Part shown: in pieces, positions 17,240-24,575 of the stretch
Position numbering within the stretch: the stretch's first letter is position 1
Layout of the letters: each line of letters starts with the position of its first letter
From: an uncultured Oscillospiraceae bacterium
GTDB lineage: Bacteria; Bacillota; Clostridia; Oscillospirales; Acutalibacteraceae
Length of the DNA: 34,645 bases
Assembly: GCA_900552285.1 (NCBI GenBank)
Contig: URYV01000002.1
Span: forward strand, 1-34,645
Direction of reading: 5' to 3'
Notes under the pieces: model-generated
Told to the model about the DNA's origin: nothing
The model's input: the letters and a program-made list of their open reading frames with translations, nothing else
Database searches by the model: none
Translations under genes and position numbers: made by a program

Positions 17240-18226
17240 ATGAGCTTTTTTAACATTCCCTCCATCGGTGTTTTCGACGAGGACTGCGGCTTTATAAAGC
17301 TTGACAAATGCAGCGACGGATTTCACGAAGTGGGCAAAAACGGAGTAAAATCCATAACCGCCACCGGCGACAAAAAGGTGGAGTTTATTTCCTATGAGGA
17401 CAAGACCATTGCCTATGTTACCTCTTCCATGGGTTATCCCGCATATTATCCCGTTCACGAGGTGAAATTCGAAAAGCCCTTAAAGGCGGTTCTTATGGAT
17501 CTCGACGGAACCAGCGTCAGGTCGGAAGAATTTTGGATTTGGATAATCGAAATGACCACCGCAAGCCTGCTCGGCAATCCCGATTTCAAGCTTGAGGAGG
17601 CCGATATGCCCTTCGTTTCGGGACACAGCGTTTCCGAACATCTTCAGTATTGCATAGATAAATATTGTCCCGACAAGACCATTGAGGAAGCAAGAAATTA
17701 TTATTTTGAGCACACCCACAGGGAAATGAACGAAATTCTTGAGGGCAGGGGAAAGGAAGGCGCCTTTGTGCCGTCTCCCGGAATCAAGGAATTTTTGCTT
17801 GCTCTTAAAGAAAAGGGCGTCAAGATCGGTCTCGTTACCTCCGGCCTTTACGAAAAGGCATGGCCGGAAATCATGTCGGCTTTCGACACCCTTAAAATGG
17901 GCGAAAAGGCCGAGGATTTTTACGACGCCTCCATTACCGCCGGTTATCCCCTTCGCAAGGGCTCGGTGGGCACTCTCGGCGAGCTTTCTCCCAAGCCCCA
18001 CCCCTGGCTTTATGCCGAGGTGGCGAGAGTCGGACTGGGAATTCCCTTTGAGGACAGAAACCACGTTGTCGGTATCGAGGACAGCGGTGCCGGCGTCGTT
18101 TCCATAAAGCTTGCCGGCTTCCCGACCATCGGTATCGGCGGCGGAAACATCGAAAAGAGCGGTACAAAGCCCCTGTGCGACTACTATTGCGAAAATTTTG
18201 ACGAAATTCTTAAGATAATCGGATAG
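17240..18226 (+). CDS. HAD-superfamily sugar-phosphatase-like hydrolase with N-terminal extension
   Basis: A 328-residue protein. From about residue 80 it is a HAD hydrolase of the beta-phosphoglucomutase-like group: motif I MDLDGT (nucleophile Asp87, acid/base Asp89), a helical cap, motif II LVTSG, motif III SPKPHP and motif IV GIEDSGAG. About 80 residues precede motif I, whereas these enzymes normally start within 10 residues of it; I do not recognise the extension. AAAGGAG 8 bases upstream supports the ATG. It lies 58 bases behind the second GH38 gene and probably shares its transcript, suggesting a role with mannose or another sugar phosphate, though the substrate cannot be read from the sequence. 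Confidence 0.85.
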   Translation: MSFFNIPSIGVFDEDCGFIKLDKCSDGFHEVGKNGVKSITATGDKKVEFISYEDKTIAYVTSSMGYPAYYPVHEVKFEKPLKAVLMDLDGTSVRSEEFWIWIIEMTTASLLGNPDFKLEEADMPFVSGHSVSEHLQYCIDKYCPDKTIEEARNYYFEHTHREMNEILEGRGKEGAFVPSPGIKEFLLALKEKGVKIGLVTSGLYEKAWPEIMSAFDTLKMGEKAEDFYDASITAGYPLRKGSVGTLGELSPKPHPWLYAEVARVGLGIPFEDRNHVVGIEDSGAGVVSIKLAGFPTIGIGGGNIEKSGTKPLCDYYCENFDEILKIIG

Positions 18227-18280
18227 TCTCAAAGGTCTTTTTGCGCCGATGTGTCGGTGCGTTTAAAAAACACAAACAAA

Positions 18281-18325
18281 AACCTTCTGCATAAAATGTT
18301 ATAAACATTTGCAGGAGGTTTTTTT
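18281..18325 (+). terminator. Terminator-like hairpin that also covers the ribosome site of the next gene
   Basis: AACCTTCTGC (18281-18290) pairs with GCAGGAGGTT (18311-18320), extended inside by AAATGTT/AACATTT (18294-18300 with 18304-18310), and is followed by seven or more T. The 3' arm contains GGAGG, the ribosome site for the ATG at 18326, so the same structure can end the HAD transcript and hide translation initiation of the next gene. Confidence 0.75.
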
Positions 18326-18685
18326 ATGACCGAGGAAATTCTGACTGTTGTTATATCGCTGCTTGCCGTTTACGGGCTGTGCGGATTTTGTATGAGGATA
18401 GTAACGTGGCTTACCTGCACAAAAACAGAAAAATCCTTTGCCGTTATTCCCATAACGGACCTTTCTCAGCTGACCGACCGCATAATGTGGGCAAAGCTTA
18501 AATTCGAGCCCTCCTTCGGCAAAAGGTCGGTGGAAATTCTGGTGGCCGATTGCGGACTGTGCAAATCCGAATCGGCGGTGCTTGAGCGCTATTGCAGGGG
18601 AGAGGGGCTTTGTTTCTGCAAGGTGGGAAATTGCGGAAAGGCCATTTACGATAATATTTGCAAAGAGTCTCCCGATGATGTATAA
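18326..18685 (+). CDS. Small cysteine-rich membrane protein, unknown function
   Basis: A 119-residue protein I cannot assign. Residues about 5-29 form one hydrophobic segment, after which the chain is soluble. It has ten cysteines, seven of them in the C-terminal half (76, 79, 90, 96, 98, 103, 112), including DCGLC and LCFC. Their density suggests metal binding or disulfides, but no known motif is clear. The ribosome site GGAGG lies 8 bases before the ATG inside a stable hairpin. It is 27 bases upstream of recD2 and may be co-transcribed with it. Confidence 0.75.
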   Translation: MTEEILTVVISLLAVYGLCGFCMRIVTWLTCTKTEKSFAVIPITDLSQLTDRIMWAKLKFEPSFGKRSVEILVADCGLCKSESAVLERYCRGEGLCFCKVGNCGKAIYDNICKESPDDV

Positions 18686-18712
18686 TAAAGAAAATCCAAA
18701 ACGGAGAAACAG

Positions 18713-20932
18713 ATGGAATATAATTTTGAAGGCTCAGATCCCGAACAGATAGAGGGAACGGTGGAAAGCATTACATACCGAAACGAAACAAACGGCTATT
18801 CGGTTTTCAAATTTAATTGCGATTACGGGGAAATCACCGCGGTGGGGCAGTTTTCGGCTCTGTCGGCGGGGGATATGCTGCGCCTTGAGGGCTTTTTCGA
18901 GACACATAAAATCTACGGTCAGCAGTTTCATGCCGAGTCCTACGAACAGGTGAGACCGGCCACCTCCGAGGCAATTTTAAAATATCTGTCTGCGGGAGCA
19001 ATCAAAGGAATCGGCCCTTCTACGGCGGCTAAAATTGTCGCTCGGTTCGGGAAAAACACCCTTGACGTTATGGAAAACGAGCCCCGCCGCCTTTCGCAGA
19101 TAAAGGGAATTTCGGTCGGCAAGGCCGAAAAAATCGGAGAGGAATATAAAAAAATGTTCGGCATGAGGGATGTCATGCTGAAATTTGTCGGTATGGGAAT
19201 TTCCACCGAGGAGAGCATAAGAATATATAAACGCTTCGGAAGCGGTTCGGTGGAAAAGATAACCCAAAATCCCTATCGGCTGTGTTTTGACGAAATCGGA
19301 TTTTCATTTGAACGCGCCGACTCGGTCGCAAGGGGACTCGGTCTTGAAAACGACAATGAATTCAGGGTGGAAAGCGGAATCGAATACATTTTAAAGCACA
19401 ATCTTTCAAACGGCCACACTTGTCTGCCGCGGGACAAGGTGGTCAGCCTTGCCGCAAGGCTGCTCGGTGTGTCGGAGGACTGCGCCGACGTGGGCTGTGA
19501 CCGTCTTTGCGAAGAAAGAAGGGCGGAAACGTTTGAAAAGGACGGAAGAGAATTTATCGCTCTTTCAAGAATTTTCGAGGCCGAAAGCTATTGTGCCGGG
19601 CGGATAGACACCATGCTGAGCTACCCTCCCGCCCCCGTGACCGCCCTTGAAAGTCAGATTTCGGCAATCGAAACGGCCAACGGAATTTCCTATGACGAGC
19701 ATCAGAAACAGGCCATTGTTTCGGCTCTTTCCAAGGGAATTCTGATTTTGACCGGCGGACCCGGAACGGGAAAAACCACTACTCTCCGCGCCATAATAAC
19801 CATACTCGAGCAGCAGGGACTGGAATTTGCTCTTGCCGCTCCCACCGGCCGTGCGGCTCAGCGCATGAGCGACCTGACGGGATGCGAGGCCAAAACTCTC
19901 CACCGCCTGCTCGAGGCCGAGCGGGACGAAAACGGATATATGACCTTCGGGAAAAATCAAAAAAGCCCTCTCGATACCGATGCGGTGATAGTGGACGAGC
20001 TGTCCATGGTGGATTCTCTGCTTTTTGAGGGCCTTTTGAAGGCCATGAAGCTGGGCTGCCGTCTCATAATGGTCGGCGACCGCAATCAGCTGCCTGCCGT
20101 CGGTGCGGGAAATGTGCTCGGGGATCTTTACGACAGCGGCAGGCTGCCCGTCGTTTGTCTTGACAAAATATTTCGCCAGGCCATGGAAAGCCGCATTGTC
20201 ACCAACGCGCACCTTATCGTGTCGGGCAAACCTCCCGTGTTTTCCAAAAAGGAAGGGGATTTCTTTCTTGTAAAGGAGGCGTCGCCTCTTGTTGCGGCGC
20301 GAAAGGTTGCCGAGCTTTGTTCTTCGCGGCTGCCTGCGGCCTATGGGTTTGACCCCTTTGAGGATATTCAGGTGCTTTGTCCGTCCCGAAAGGGCGACAC
20401 AGGTACGGGCGCTCTCAACGAACGCCTTTCCGAGCTGCTCAATCCCCCGGAGTTCGGCAAGGCCGAGTATAAAACCGAAAAGGCAAGCCTTCGGGTGGGG
20501 GACAAGGTTATCCAAACCCGAAACAATTATGACGTGGCTTGGACGTCCGTAGACGGAAAACAGGGTTCGGGCGTCTTTAACGGCGACATAGGAATTTTAC
20601 AGTCGATTGACAGGGCGACGGGAATTCTCTGCGTTCGGTTCGGAGATAAAATCGCCCTTTATTCCTCAACCGACGCCGACGATCTTGACAAGGCCTTTGC
20701 CGTCACGGTACACAAAAGCCAGGGCAGCGAATATAACTGCGTTATAATTCCGACGGTGGGAATTCCGCCGCAGCTGATGTTTCGTAATCTGCTTTACACG
20801 GGTGTGACAAGGGCGAAAAAGCTGCTTGTGCTTGTGGGAACCGAGCAGTCGGTTGCAAGAATGGCCGAAAACGACCGAAAGACCCTGCGCTACACCGCCC
20901 TTCCCGCCCTGCTTTGCCAAAATGAACGGTAA
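18713..20932 (+). CDS. recD2: RecD2-type ATP-dependent DNA helicase
   Basis: A 739-residue SF1B 5'-3' helicase of the RecD2 type, the version not tied to RecBC. The N-terminal OB region starts with EGTVESITYRNETNGYSV, followed by helix-hairpin-helix repeats (about 90-170). The motor has Walker A GGPGTGKTTT (Lys354), Walker B VIVDELSMVD, GDRNQLPAVG, and late motifs TVHKSQGSE (about 665) and LYTGVTRAK. Length is typical. GGAG about 6 bases before the ATG supports the start. RecD2 acts in replication-fork and mismatch-repair maintenance in Firmicutes. A bidirectional terminator follows. Confidence 0.96.
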   Translation: MEYNFEGSDPEQIEGTVESITYRNETNGYSVFKFNCDYGEITAVGQFSALSAGDMLRLEGFFETHKIYGQQFHAESYEQVRPATSEAILKYLSAGAIKGIGPSTAAKIVARFGKNTLDVMENEPRRLSQIKGISVGKAEKIGEEYKKMFGMRDVMLKFVGMGISTEESIRIYKRFGSGSVEKITQNPYRLCFDEIGFSFERADSVARGLGLENDNEFRVESGIEYILKHNLSNGHTCLPRDKVVSLAARLLGVSEDCADVGCDRLCEERRAETFEKDGREFIALSRIFEAESYCAGRIDTMLSYPPAPVTALESQISAIETANGISYDEHQKQAIVSALSKGILILTGGPGTGKTTTLRAIITILEQQGLEFALAAPTGRAAQRMSDLTGCEAKTLHRLLEAERDENGYMTFGKNQKSPLDTDAVIVDELSMVDSLLFEGLLKAMKLGCRLIMVGDRNQLPAVGAGNVLGDLYDSGRLPVVCLDKIFRQAMESRIVTNAHLIVSGKPPVFSKKEGDFFLVKEASPLVAARKVAELCSSRLPAAYGFDPFEDIQVLCPSRKGDTGTGALNERLSELLNPPEFGKAEYKTEKASLRVGDKVIQTRNNYDVAWTSVDGKQGSGVFNGDIGILQSIDRATGILCVRFGDKIALYSSTDADDLDKAFAVTVHKSQGSEYNCVIIPTVGIPPQLMFRNLLYTGVTRAKKLLVLVGTEQSVARMAENDRKTLRYTALPALLCQNER

Positions 20933-20934
20933 AA

Positions 20935-20977
20935 AAGCCCCGAAACACCAAAGTGAGTGTTTCGAGGCTTTGTTTTT
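20935..20977. terminator. Bidirectional terminator between recD2 and the cyclophilin gene
   Basis: A 14-position stem with one mismatch (20935-20948 with 20957-20970) is followed by TGTTTTTT, with AAAAAA on the other flank. It can serve both converging genes. Confidence 0.88.
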
Positions 20978-20990
20978 TCTTGCTTTTCCG

Positions 20991-21632
20991 TCAGTCGATT
21001 ACCTTTATGCTTTCGATAACGGGCTGATTTGCCTTGAGAACGGTGCCGTTGTTGTCTTCAACCTTGGTGTTTTCGGCAAGGTCGTCGACAATGTCCATTC
21101 CGCTCGTTACATGGCCGAAAGCGGCGTATTGACCGTCAAGATGAGAAGAAGTTTCGTGCATGATGAAAAATTGAGACGAGGCGCTGTTATAGGGGGTGGA
21201 GCGGGCCATGGAGATAACTCCGCGTTCGTGCTTGATGTTGTTTTCCACGCCGTTTGCCGAAAACTCGCCCTTAATGGTTTCGTCCGAACCGCCGGTGCCG
21301 TTGCCCTTGGGGTCGCCGCCCTGAATCATGAACCCTTTGATTATACGGTGGAAGGTGAGACCGTCGTAAAAGCCCTCGTTTGCGAGCTTTACAAAATTGG
21401 TGACGGTTATGGGGGCCGAATCGGCGTCAAGCTCGAGAGCGATAACGCCCTTGCCTTTGACGGTTATTTCCGCATGATGTTTACCTGTAAGCATTTCTTT
21501 TGTCTCCTGTTCTGAAGTTGTTTTTGTATCGGAAGCGCTGTCCTTCGAGGTTTTACCGGAGTCTCCGCCGCAGGAGGTGAGCCCCGCGACGATAAGCGCC
21601 GCCGACATTAAAAGGGATAAAAATTTTTTCAC
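20991..21632 (-). CDS. Peptidyl-prolyl cis-trans isomerase, cyclophilin-type lipoprotein
   Basis: A 213-residue protein. The N-terminus MKKFLSLLMSAALIVAGLTSC is a lipoprotein signal with Cys21 as the lipidated residue, then a Ser/Thr/Lys/Glu-rich linker to about 50. The cyclophilin domain follows: FHRIIKGFMIQGGDP, the QFFIM core and the YAAFGHV segment carry the family's active-site residues. It should act at the outer face of the membrane on folding of exported proteins. The start is GTG, with AAGGAG 8 bases upstream. Its promoter is embedded in the end of the LacI-family gene, giving expression independent of that operon. Confidence 0.93.
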   Translation of the reverse strand: MKKFLSLLMSAALIVAGLTSCGGDSGKTSKDSASDTKTTSEQETKEMLTGKHHAEITVKGKGVIALELDADSAPITVTNFVKLANEGFYDGLTFHRIIKGFMIQGGDPKGNGTGGSDETIKGEFSANGVENNIKHERGVISMARSTPYNSASSQFFIMHETSSHLDGQYAAFGHVTSGMDIVDDLAENTKVEDNNGTVLKANQPVIESIKVID

Positions 21633-21672
21633 TGTGAAAACTCCTTAATAAAATGTCTTTGCATACCCTTTT

Positions 21673-21701
21673 ATTTTAACAAAATCCGTTCTGTTTGTCA
21701 A
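21673..21701 (-). promoter_or_regulatory. Promoter of the cyclophilin gene, inside the end of the lacI-family gene
   Basis: TTGACA (21701-21696) and TAAAAT (21678-21673) are separated by 17 bases, with TGT before the -10. The -35 lies in the last codons of the regulator gene and the -10 covers its stop codon (21678-21676). Confidence 0.85.
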
Positions 21702-22770
21702 TTGCATTTTCCTTTGCCGATCGCTCAAGCACAAATGCCTTGTTGCTTTTCATTATGATTTCGGGAATGAAAAGAATTTCTTCGGTGGCTGCGGCCTTTT
21801 CGCCGCACAGCATTTTATAAAAGGTCTTGACCACCACGTCACCCTGTTTTTCAAGATTTTGAAAAAGGGTGGCGTGAATTATGCCCTTGTCCATGTTGAG
21901 GCTGACGCCTTCGAAAAGGTCGGTGGATACGATTTTATATTTTCCCACAAGTCCCAGCTCTTCAATACGTCGGCAAACCGAATCGGAGTTTGCCGAGCAT
22001 ATATATATGCCGTCCACGTCGGGATATTCCTTTACAAGCCGGTCGACGGCGTCGTATGCAAGGCGCGGGTCGTCGCGGTTTTCAAAAATCGGTCCGACCT
22101 TAAGAGAAAGCGACCGGCAGCCGCTTTTAAAGCCTTCTATGTTTTCGGCGCAGATGGCCACGTCCTCCGAGCTTCCGAAAATGGCCGCCTTGCCGCCGGG
22201 AATAAGCAGCGACAGCATTTCCGCCGCCATTTTTCCTTCGCAAAAGCCGTTGCACCTGACCGACAGAATTCGTTTGCTGTCGGGTATGTCGGTGACGATT
22301 GTGGCCGTGAGAATTCCGTTTTTGGAAAGCGAGTCGATTTCCTCGCGCTGCTTGGGCTGCTGGTCGCCGGTAAAGATGATTATGCCGTTGACGTTATCTC
22401 TGCGGAATTTGTCAAAGCCCTTTTTATATTCCGAAAAGCGGTCGCCTTCCTTTTTTTCGACAAAATATATTTCACATTGAACGTTAAGGGTCGAAAGCTC
22501 GGATATTGCTTTTTTCATGCCCGAAAGAATTCCCTGCTGAACCTCGGGAATGGTATCGCAAATTATGATTCCGATTTTTATGGTCTTTCGGGAAAGAGCC
22601 TGTGCGGCCTTGTTGGCCGTGTATCCCAGTTCCTCGGCCACCTTTATGACAAGCCGTCTTGTGGACTCGCTGATTCTCGGCTTGTTGTTCAAGGCGCGGT
22701 TTACGGTGGCGATGGAGACTCCCGCCGCCGCCGCCACGTCGTATATTGTCACGGTTTTTTTGTCAGCCAT
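21676..22770 (-). CDS. LacI-family transcriptional regulator
   Basis: A 364-residue LacI/GalR repressor. The helix-turn-helix is TIYDVAAAAGVSIATVNRAL (8-27), followed by the recognition segment and hinge (NKAAQALSRKT) and a periplasmic-binding-protein-like effector domain (IGIIICDTIPEVQQGI through the C-terminus). The ATG at 22770 begins directly before the DNA-binding domain; the open frame to 23058 overlaps the upstream nuclease. It begins four bases after the beta-CASP nuclease stop, so they are co-transcribed. The effector is probably a sugar, and the mannoside locus 3-12 kb away is the nearest candidate target, supported only by an operator-like repeat at 14249. Confidence 0.92.
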   Translation of the reverse strand: MADKKTVTIYDVAAAAGVSIATVNRALNNKPRISESTRRLVIKVAEELGYTANKAAQALSRKTIKIGIIICDTIPEVQQGILSGMKKAISELSTLNVQCEIYFVEKKEGDRFSEYKKGFDKFRRDNVNGIIIFTGDQQPKQREEIDSLSKNGILTATIVTDIPDSKRILSVRCNGFCEGKMAAEMLSLLIPGGKAAIFGSSEDVAICAENIEGFKSGCRSLSLKVGPIFENRDDPRLAYDAVDRLVKEYPDVDGIYICSANSDSVCRRIEELGLVGKYKIVSTDLFEGVSLNMDKGIIHATLFQNLEKQGDVVVKTFYKMLCGEKAAATEEILFIPEIIMKSNKAFVLERSAKENAIDKQNGFC

Positions 22771-22774
22771 GCCG

Positions 22775-24379
22775 TCACCTGTCCCACTTCTCGCACAGCG
22801 CCAAAATCTGATCGGCAAATTTAGCCAGATCCTTGTTCGTGCCGCCGCGGTTTCTTCCGATAACGAGTTGGAGCTTTTTGGAGGCCTCGGTGAGACGTTC
22901 AAAGGAGGGAGAAGCGGCAAAATTGGATTTTTTGTTGGGCTTTTCGATATAAGTGCTGTTGCCTTTCGCAAGGCAAAGTCCGCTTTCGAGATCATATATG
23001 CTTCCCGAATAGGGAGCGACGGCCTCGACGCCGAGGGCTTCGGAAATTGTTTTGGCAAACTCGGTTGTCACAGGGTCGTTGCCGTGATTTACAAATACCT
23101 TTTTTGCGCCCTTTGCGGCGGCCGCGGCATATTTAAGCAGTCCGTTTTTGTCGGCGTGTCCGGAAATTCCGGCAAGCTGTTCGATGTGCGCCTTGACCTC
23201 TATGGGCTCGCCGAAGAGCTTGACCTGCTTTTCTCCCTCGACGATTGCGCGCCCGAGGGTGCCCACCGCCTGATAACCCACAAAAAGTATCGTGGACTCG
23301 GCTCTCCAAAGGTTGTGCTTGAGGTGGTGGCGGATACGCCCGGCCTCGCACATTCCGCTTGCCGACAGAATGACCTTGGGATTTTTGTCGTCGTTTATCA
23401 TTCTCGATTCGTCGCTTGTCACCGCTACCTTAAGGCCATCAAAGTATATCGGGTTGACGCCCTTTTTCACAAGCTCAAGGGTTTCGTCGTCATAATATTC
23501 GGTCATGTCATTGCCGTAGATGTGGGTCGTTTCCACCGCAAGAGGGCTGTCCACATAGACGGTAAAATTCGGAATGGATTTTACAAGGCCTCTTTCCTTG
23601 ATTTCTCTTATGATATACAGCAGCTCTTGGGTTCTTCCCACGGCAAAGGAGGGGATGACCACGTTTCCGCCGCGGGCGAAGGTTTCCTCAAGAATTTTCG
23701 AAAGCTGATCCACATAATCGGGACGCTCGCCGTGCAGGCGGTCGCCGTAGGTCGATTCGATAACAAGATAATCGGCGGCGGGAGGGGTGCCGGGGTCGCG
23801 GATAAGGGGACGGTCGACGTTTCCGATGTCGCCCGAGAAAATGAGCTTTTCGGTCTTTCCGTTTTCGGTGACCGAGAATATAACCGAGGAGGAACCGAGC
23901 AGATGCCCCGCGTCCATAAAGCTGACCGAAATGCCGTCGGCAATTTCATAGCTTTTGCCATAGTCGCAGCCGACAAATTTGGTTATGCAGTTTTGCGCAT
24001 CCTCGGTGGTGTAAAGGGGAACGTAAGGGTGGCTGCCGGCGCGTTTTGCCTTGCGGTTGCGCCATTCGGCCTCAAACTCCTGAATGTGCGCCGAGTCGAG
24101 CAGCATTATGGAGCAAAGCTTGGAGGTGGCCTTTGTGGAATATATCGGGCCGTCAAAGCCTTGGGCGCACAGCAGCGGCAGCTTTCCCGAATGGTCAATG
24201 TGAGCGTGGGTGAGAAGTATACAGTCTATTTCACCGGGGGCAACGGGAATATCGCTGTTTAAAAATGTGTCGGGACCCTGCTCCATTCCGCAATCTATGA
24301 GGATGTTTTTACCGCAGGCGGTAAGAAGGGTGCAGGAACCTGTGACCTCGTGGGCGGCGCCCAAAAACATAAGTTTCAT
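22775..24379 (-). CDS. Metallo-beta-lactamase/beta-CASP RNA nuclease-like protein
   Basis: A 534-residue protein with the metallo-beta-lactamase zinc motif THAHIDHSG (His58, His60, Asp62, His63), then SGDIGNVDRP, ESTYGDRLH, and beta-CASP motifs SFAVGRTQELLY, SASGMCEAGRIRHH and FVGYQAVGTLGR, with the late HADKNGL. This is the CPSF73/YSH1-like group that processes RNA as endo- or exonuclease. The ATG at 24379 matches the family start (KLMFLGAAHEVTGSC) and has AAAGGAA 9 bases upstream; the frame is open to 24427 but lacks a ribosome site. Its C-terminus carries an added tail of about 70 residues of unknown role. It is the promoter-proximal gene of an operon with the LacI-family regulator. Confidence 0.92.
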   Translation of the reverse strand: MKLMFLGAAHEVTGSCTLLTACGKNILIDCGMEQGPDTFLNSDIPVAPGEIDCILLTHAHIDHSGKLPLLCAQGFDGPIYSTKATSKLCSIMLLDSAHIQEFEAEWRNRKAKRAGSHPYVPLYTTEDAQNCITKFVGCDYGKSYEIADGISVSFMDAGHLLGSSSVIFSVTENGKTEKLIFSGDIGNVDRPLIRDPGTPPAADYLVIESTYGDRLHGERPDYVDQLSKILEETFARGGNVVIPSFAVGRTQELLYIIREIKERGLVKSIPNFTVYVDSPLAVETTHIYGNDMTEYYDDETLELVKKGVNPIYFDGLKVAVTSDESRMINDDKNPKVILSASGMCEAGRIRHHLKHNLWRAESTILFVGYQAVGTLGRAIVEGEKQVKLFGEPIEVKAHIEQLAGISGHADKNGLLKYAAAAAKGAKKVFVNHGNDPVTTEFAKTISEALGVEAVAPYSGSIYDLESGLCLAKGNSTYIEKPNKKSNFAASPSFERLTEASKKLQLVIGRNRGGTNKDLAKFADQILALCEKWDR

Positions 24380-24413
24380 ATAATCAATTCCTTTCGGAAA
24401 AATTTTCATGTAT

Positions 24414-24442
24414 ATTGTACCACACATATAATAATTTTACAA
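24414..24442 (-). promoter_or_regulatory. Promoter of the beta-CASP nuclease operon
   Basis: TTGTAA (24442-24437), a 17-base spacer and TACAAT (24419-24414) face leftward. A 12-bp palindrome AAAAGGCCTTTT (24445-24456) lies between this promoter and the divergent gltX promoter. Confidence 0.65.
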
Positions 24443-24466
24443 CAAAAAGGCCTTTTAAAGTTATAA

Positions 24467-24495
24467 TTGAAAATACGGCGGCGGTATGGTATAAT
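24467..24495 (+). promoter_or_regulatory. Promoter of the gltX operon
   Basis: TTGAAA (24467-24472) and TATAAT (24490-24495) are separated by 17 bases. The start is expected near 24502, giving a leader of about 74 bases that includes the inverted repeat at 24507-24544. Confidence 0.85.
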
Positions 24496-24506
24496 AACAC
24501 CGTATG

Positions 24507-24544
24507 TTAAGCAACCGCGCAAAGCTTATGCAAAGGTTGCTTAA
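24507..24544 (+). promoter_or_regulatory. Inverted repeat in the gltX leader
   Basis: TTAAGCAACC (24507-24516) and GGTTGCTTAA (24535-24544) are perfect 10-base arms separated by 18 bases, just after the predicted start. It could be an RNA stem-loop or an operator. No U-run follows and it is too small for a T-box. The outer TTAAGCAA/TTGCTTAA also occurs in the FTR-trx leader at 31197-31233. Confidence 0.6.
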
Positions 24545-24575
24545 GCGACTTGATTTTCTAAAAGGATTGATAAAA

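Noticed and set aside
22550..24262. 570-codon plus-strand frame opposite the LacI-family and beta-CASP genes
   Set aside because: Antisense to two genes with complete motif sets.
24507..24544. A T-box riboswitch in the gltX leader
   Set aside because: The leader is only about 74 bases, with no T-box sequence, specifier loop or terminator.
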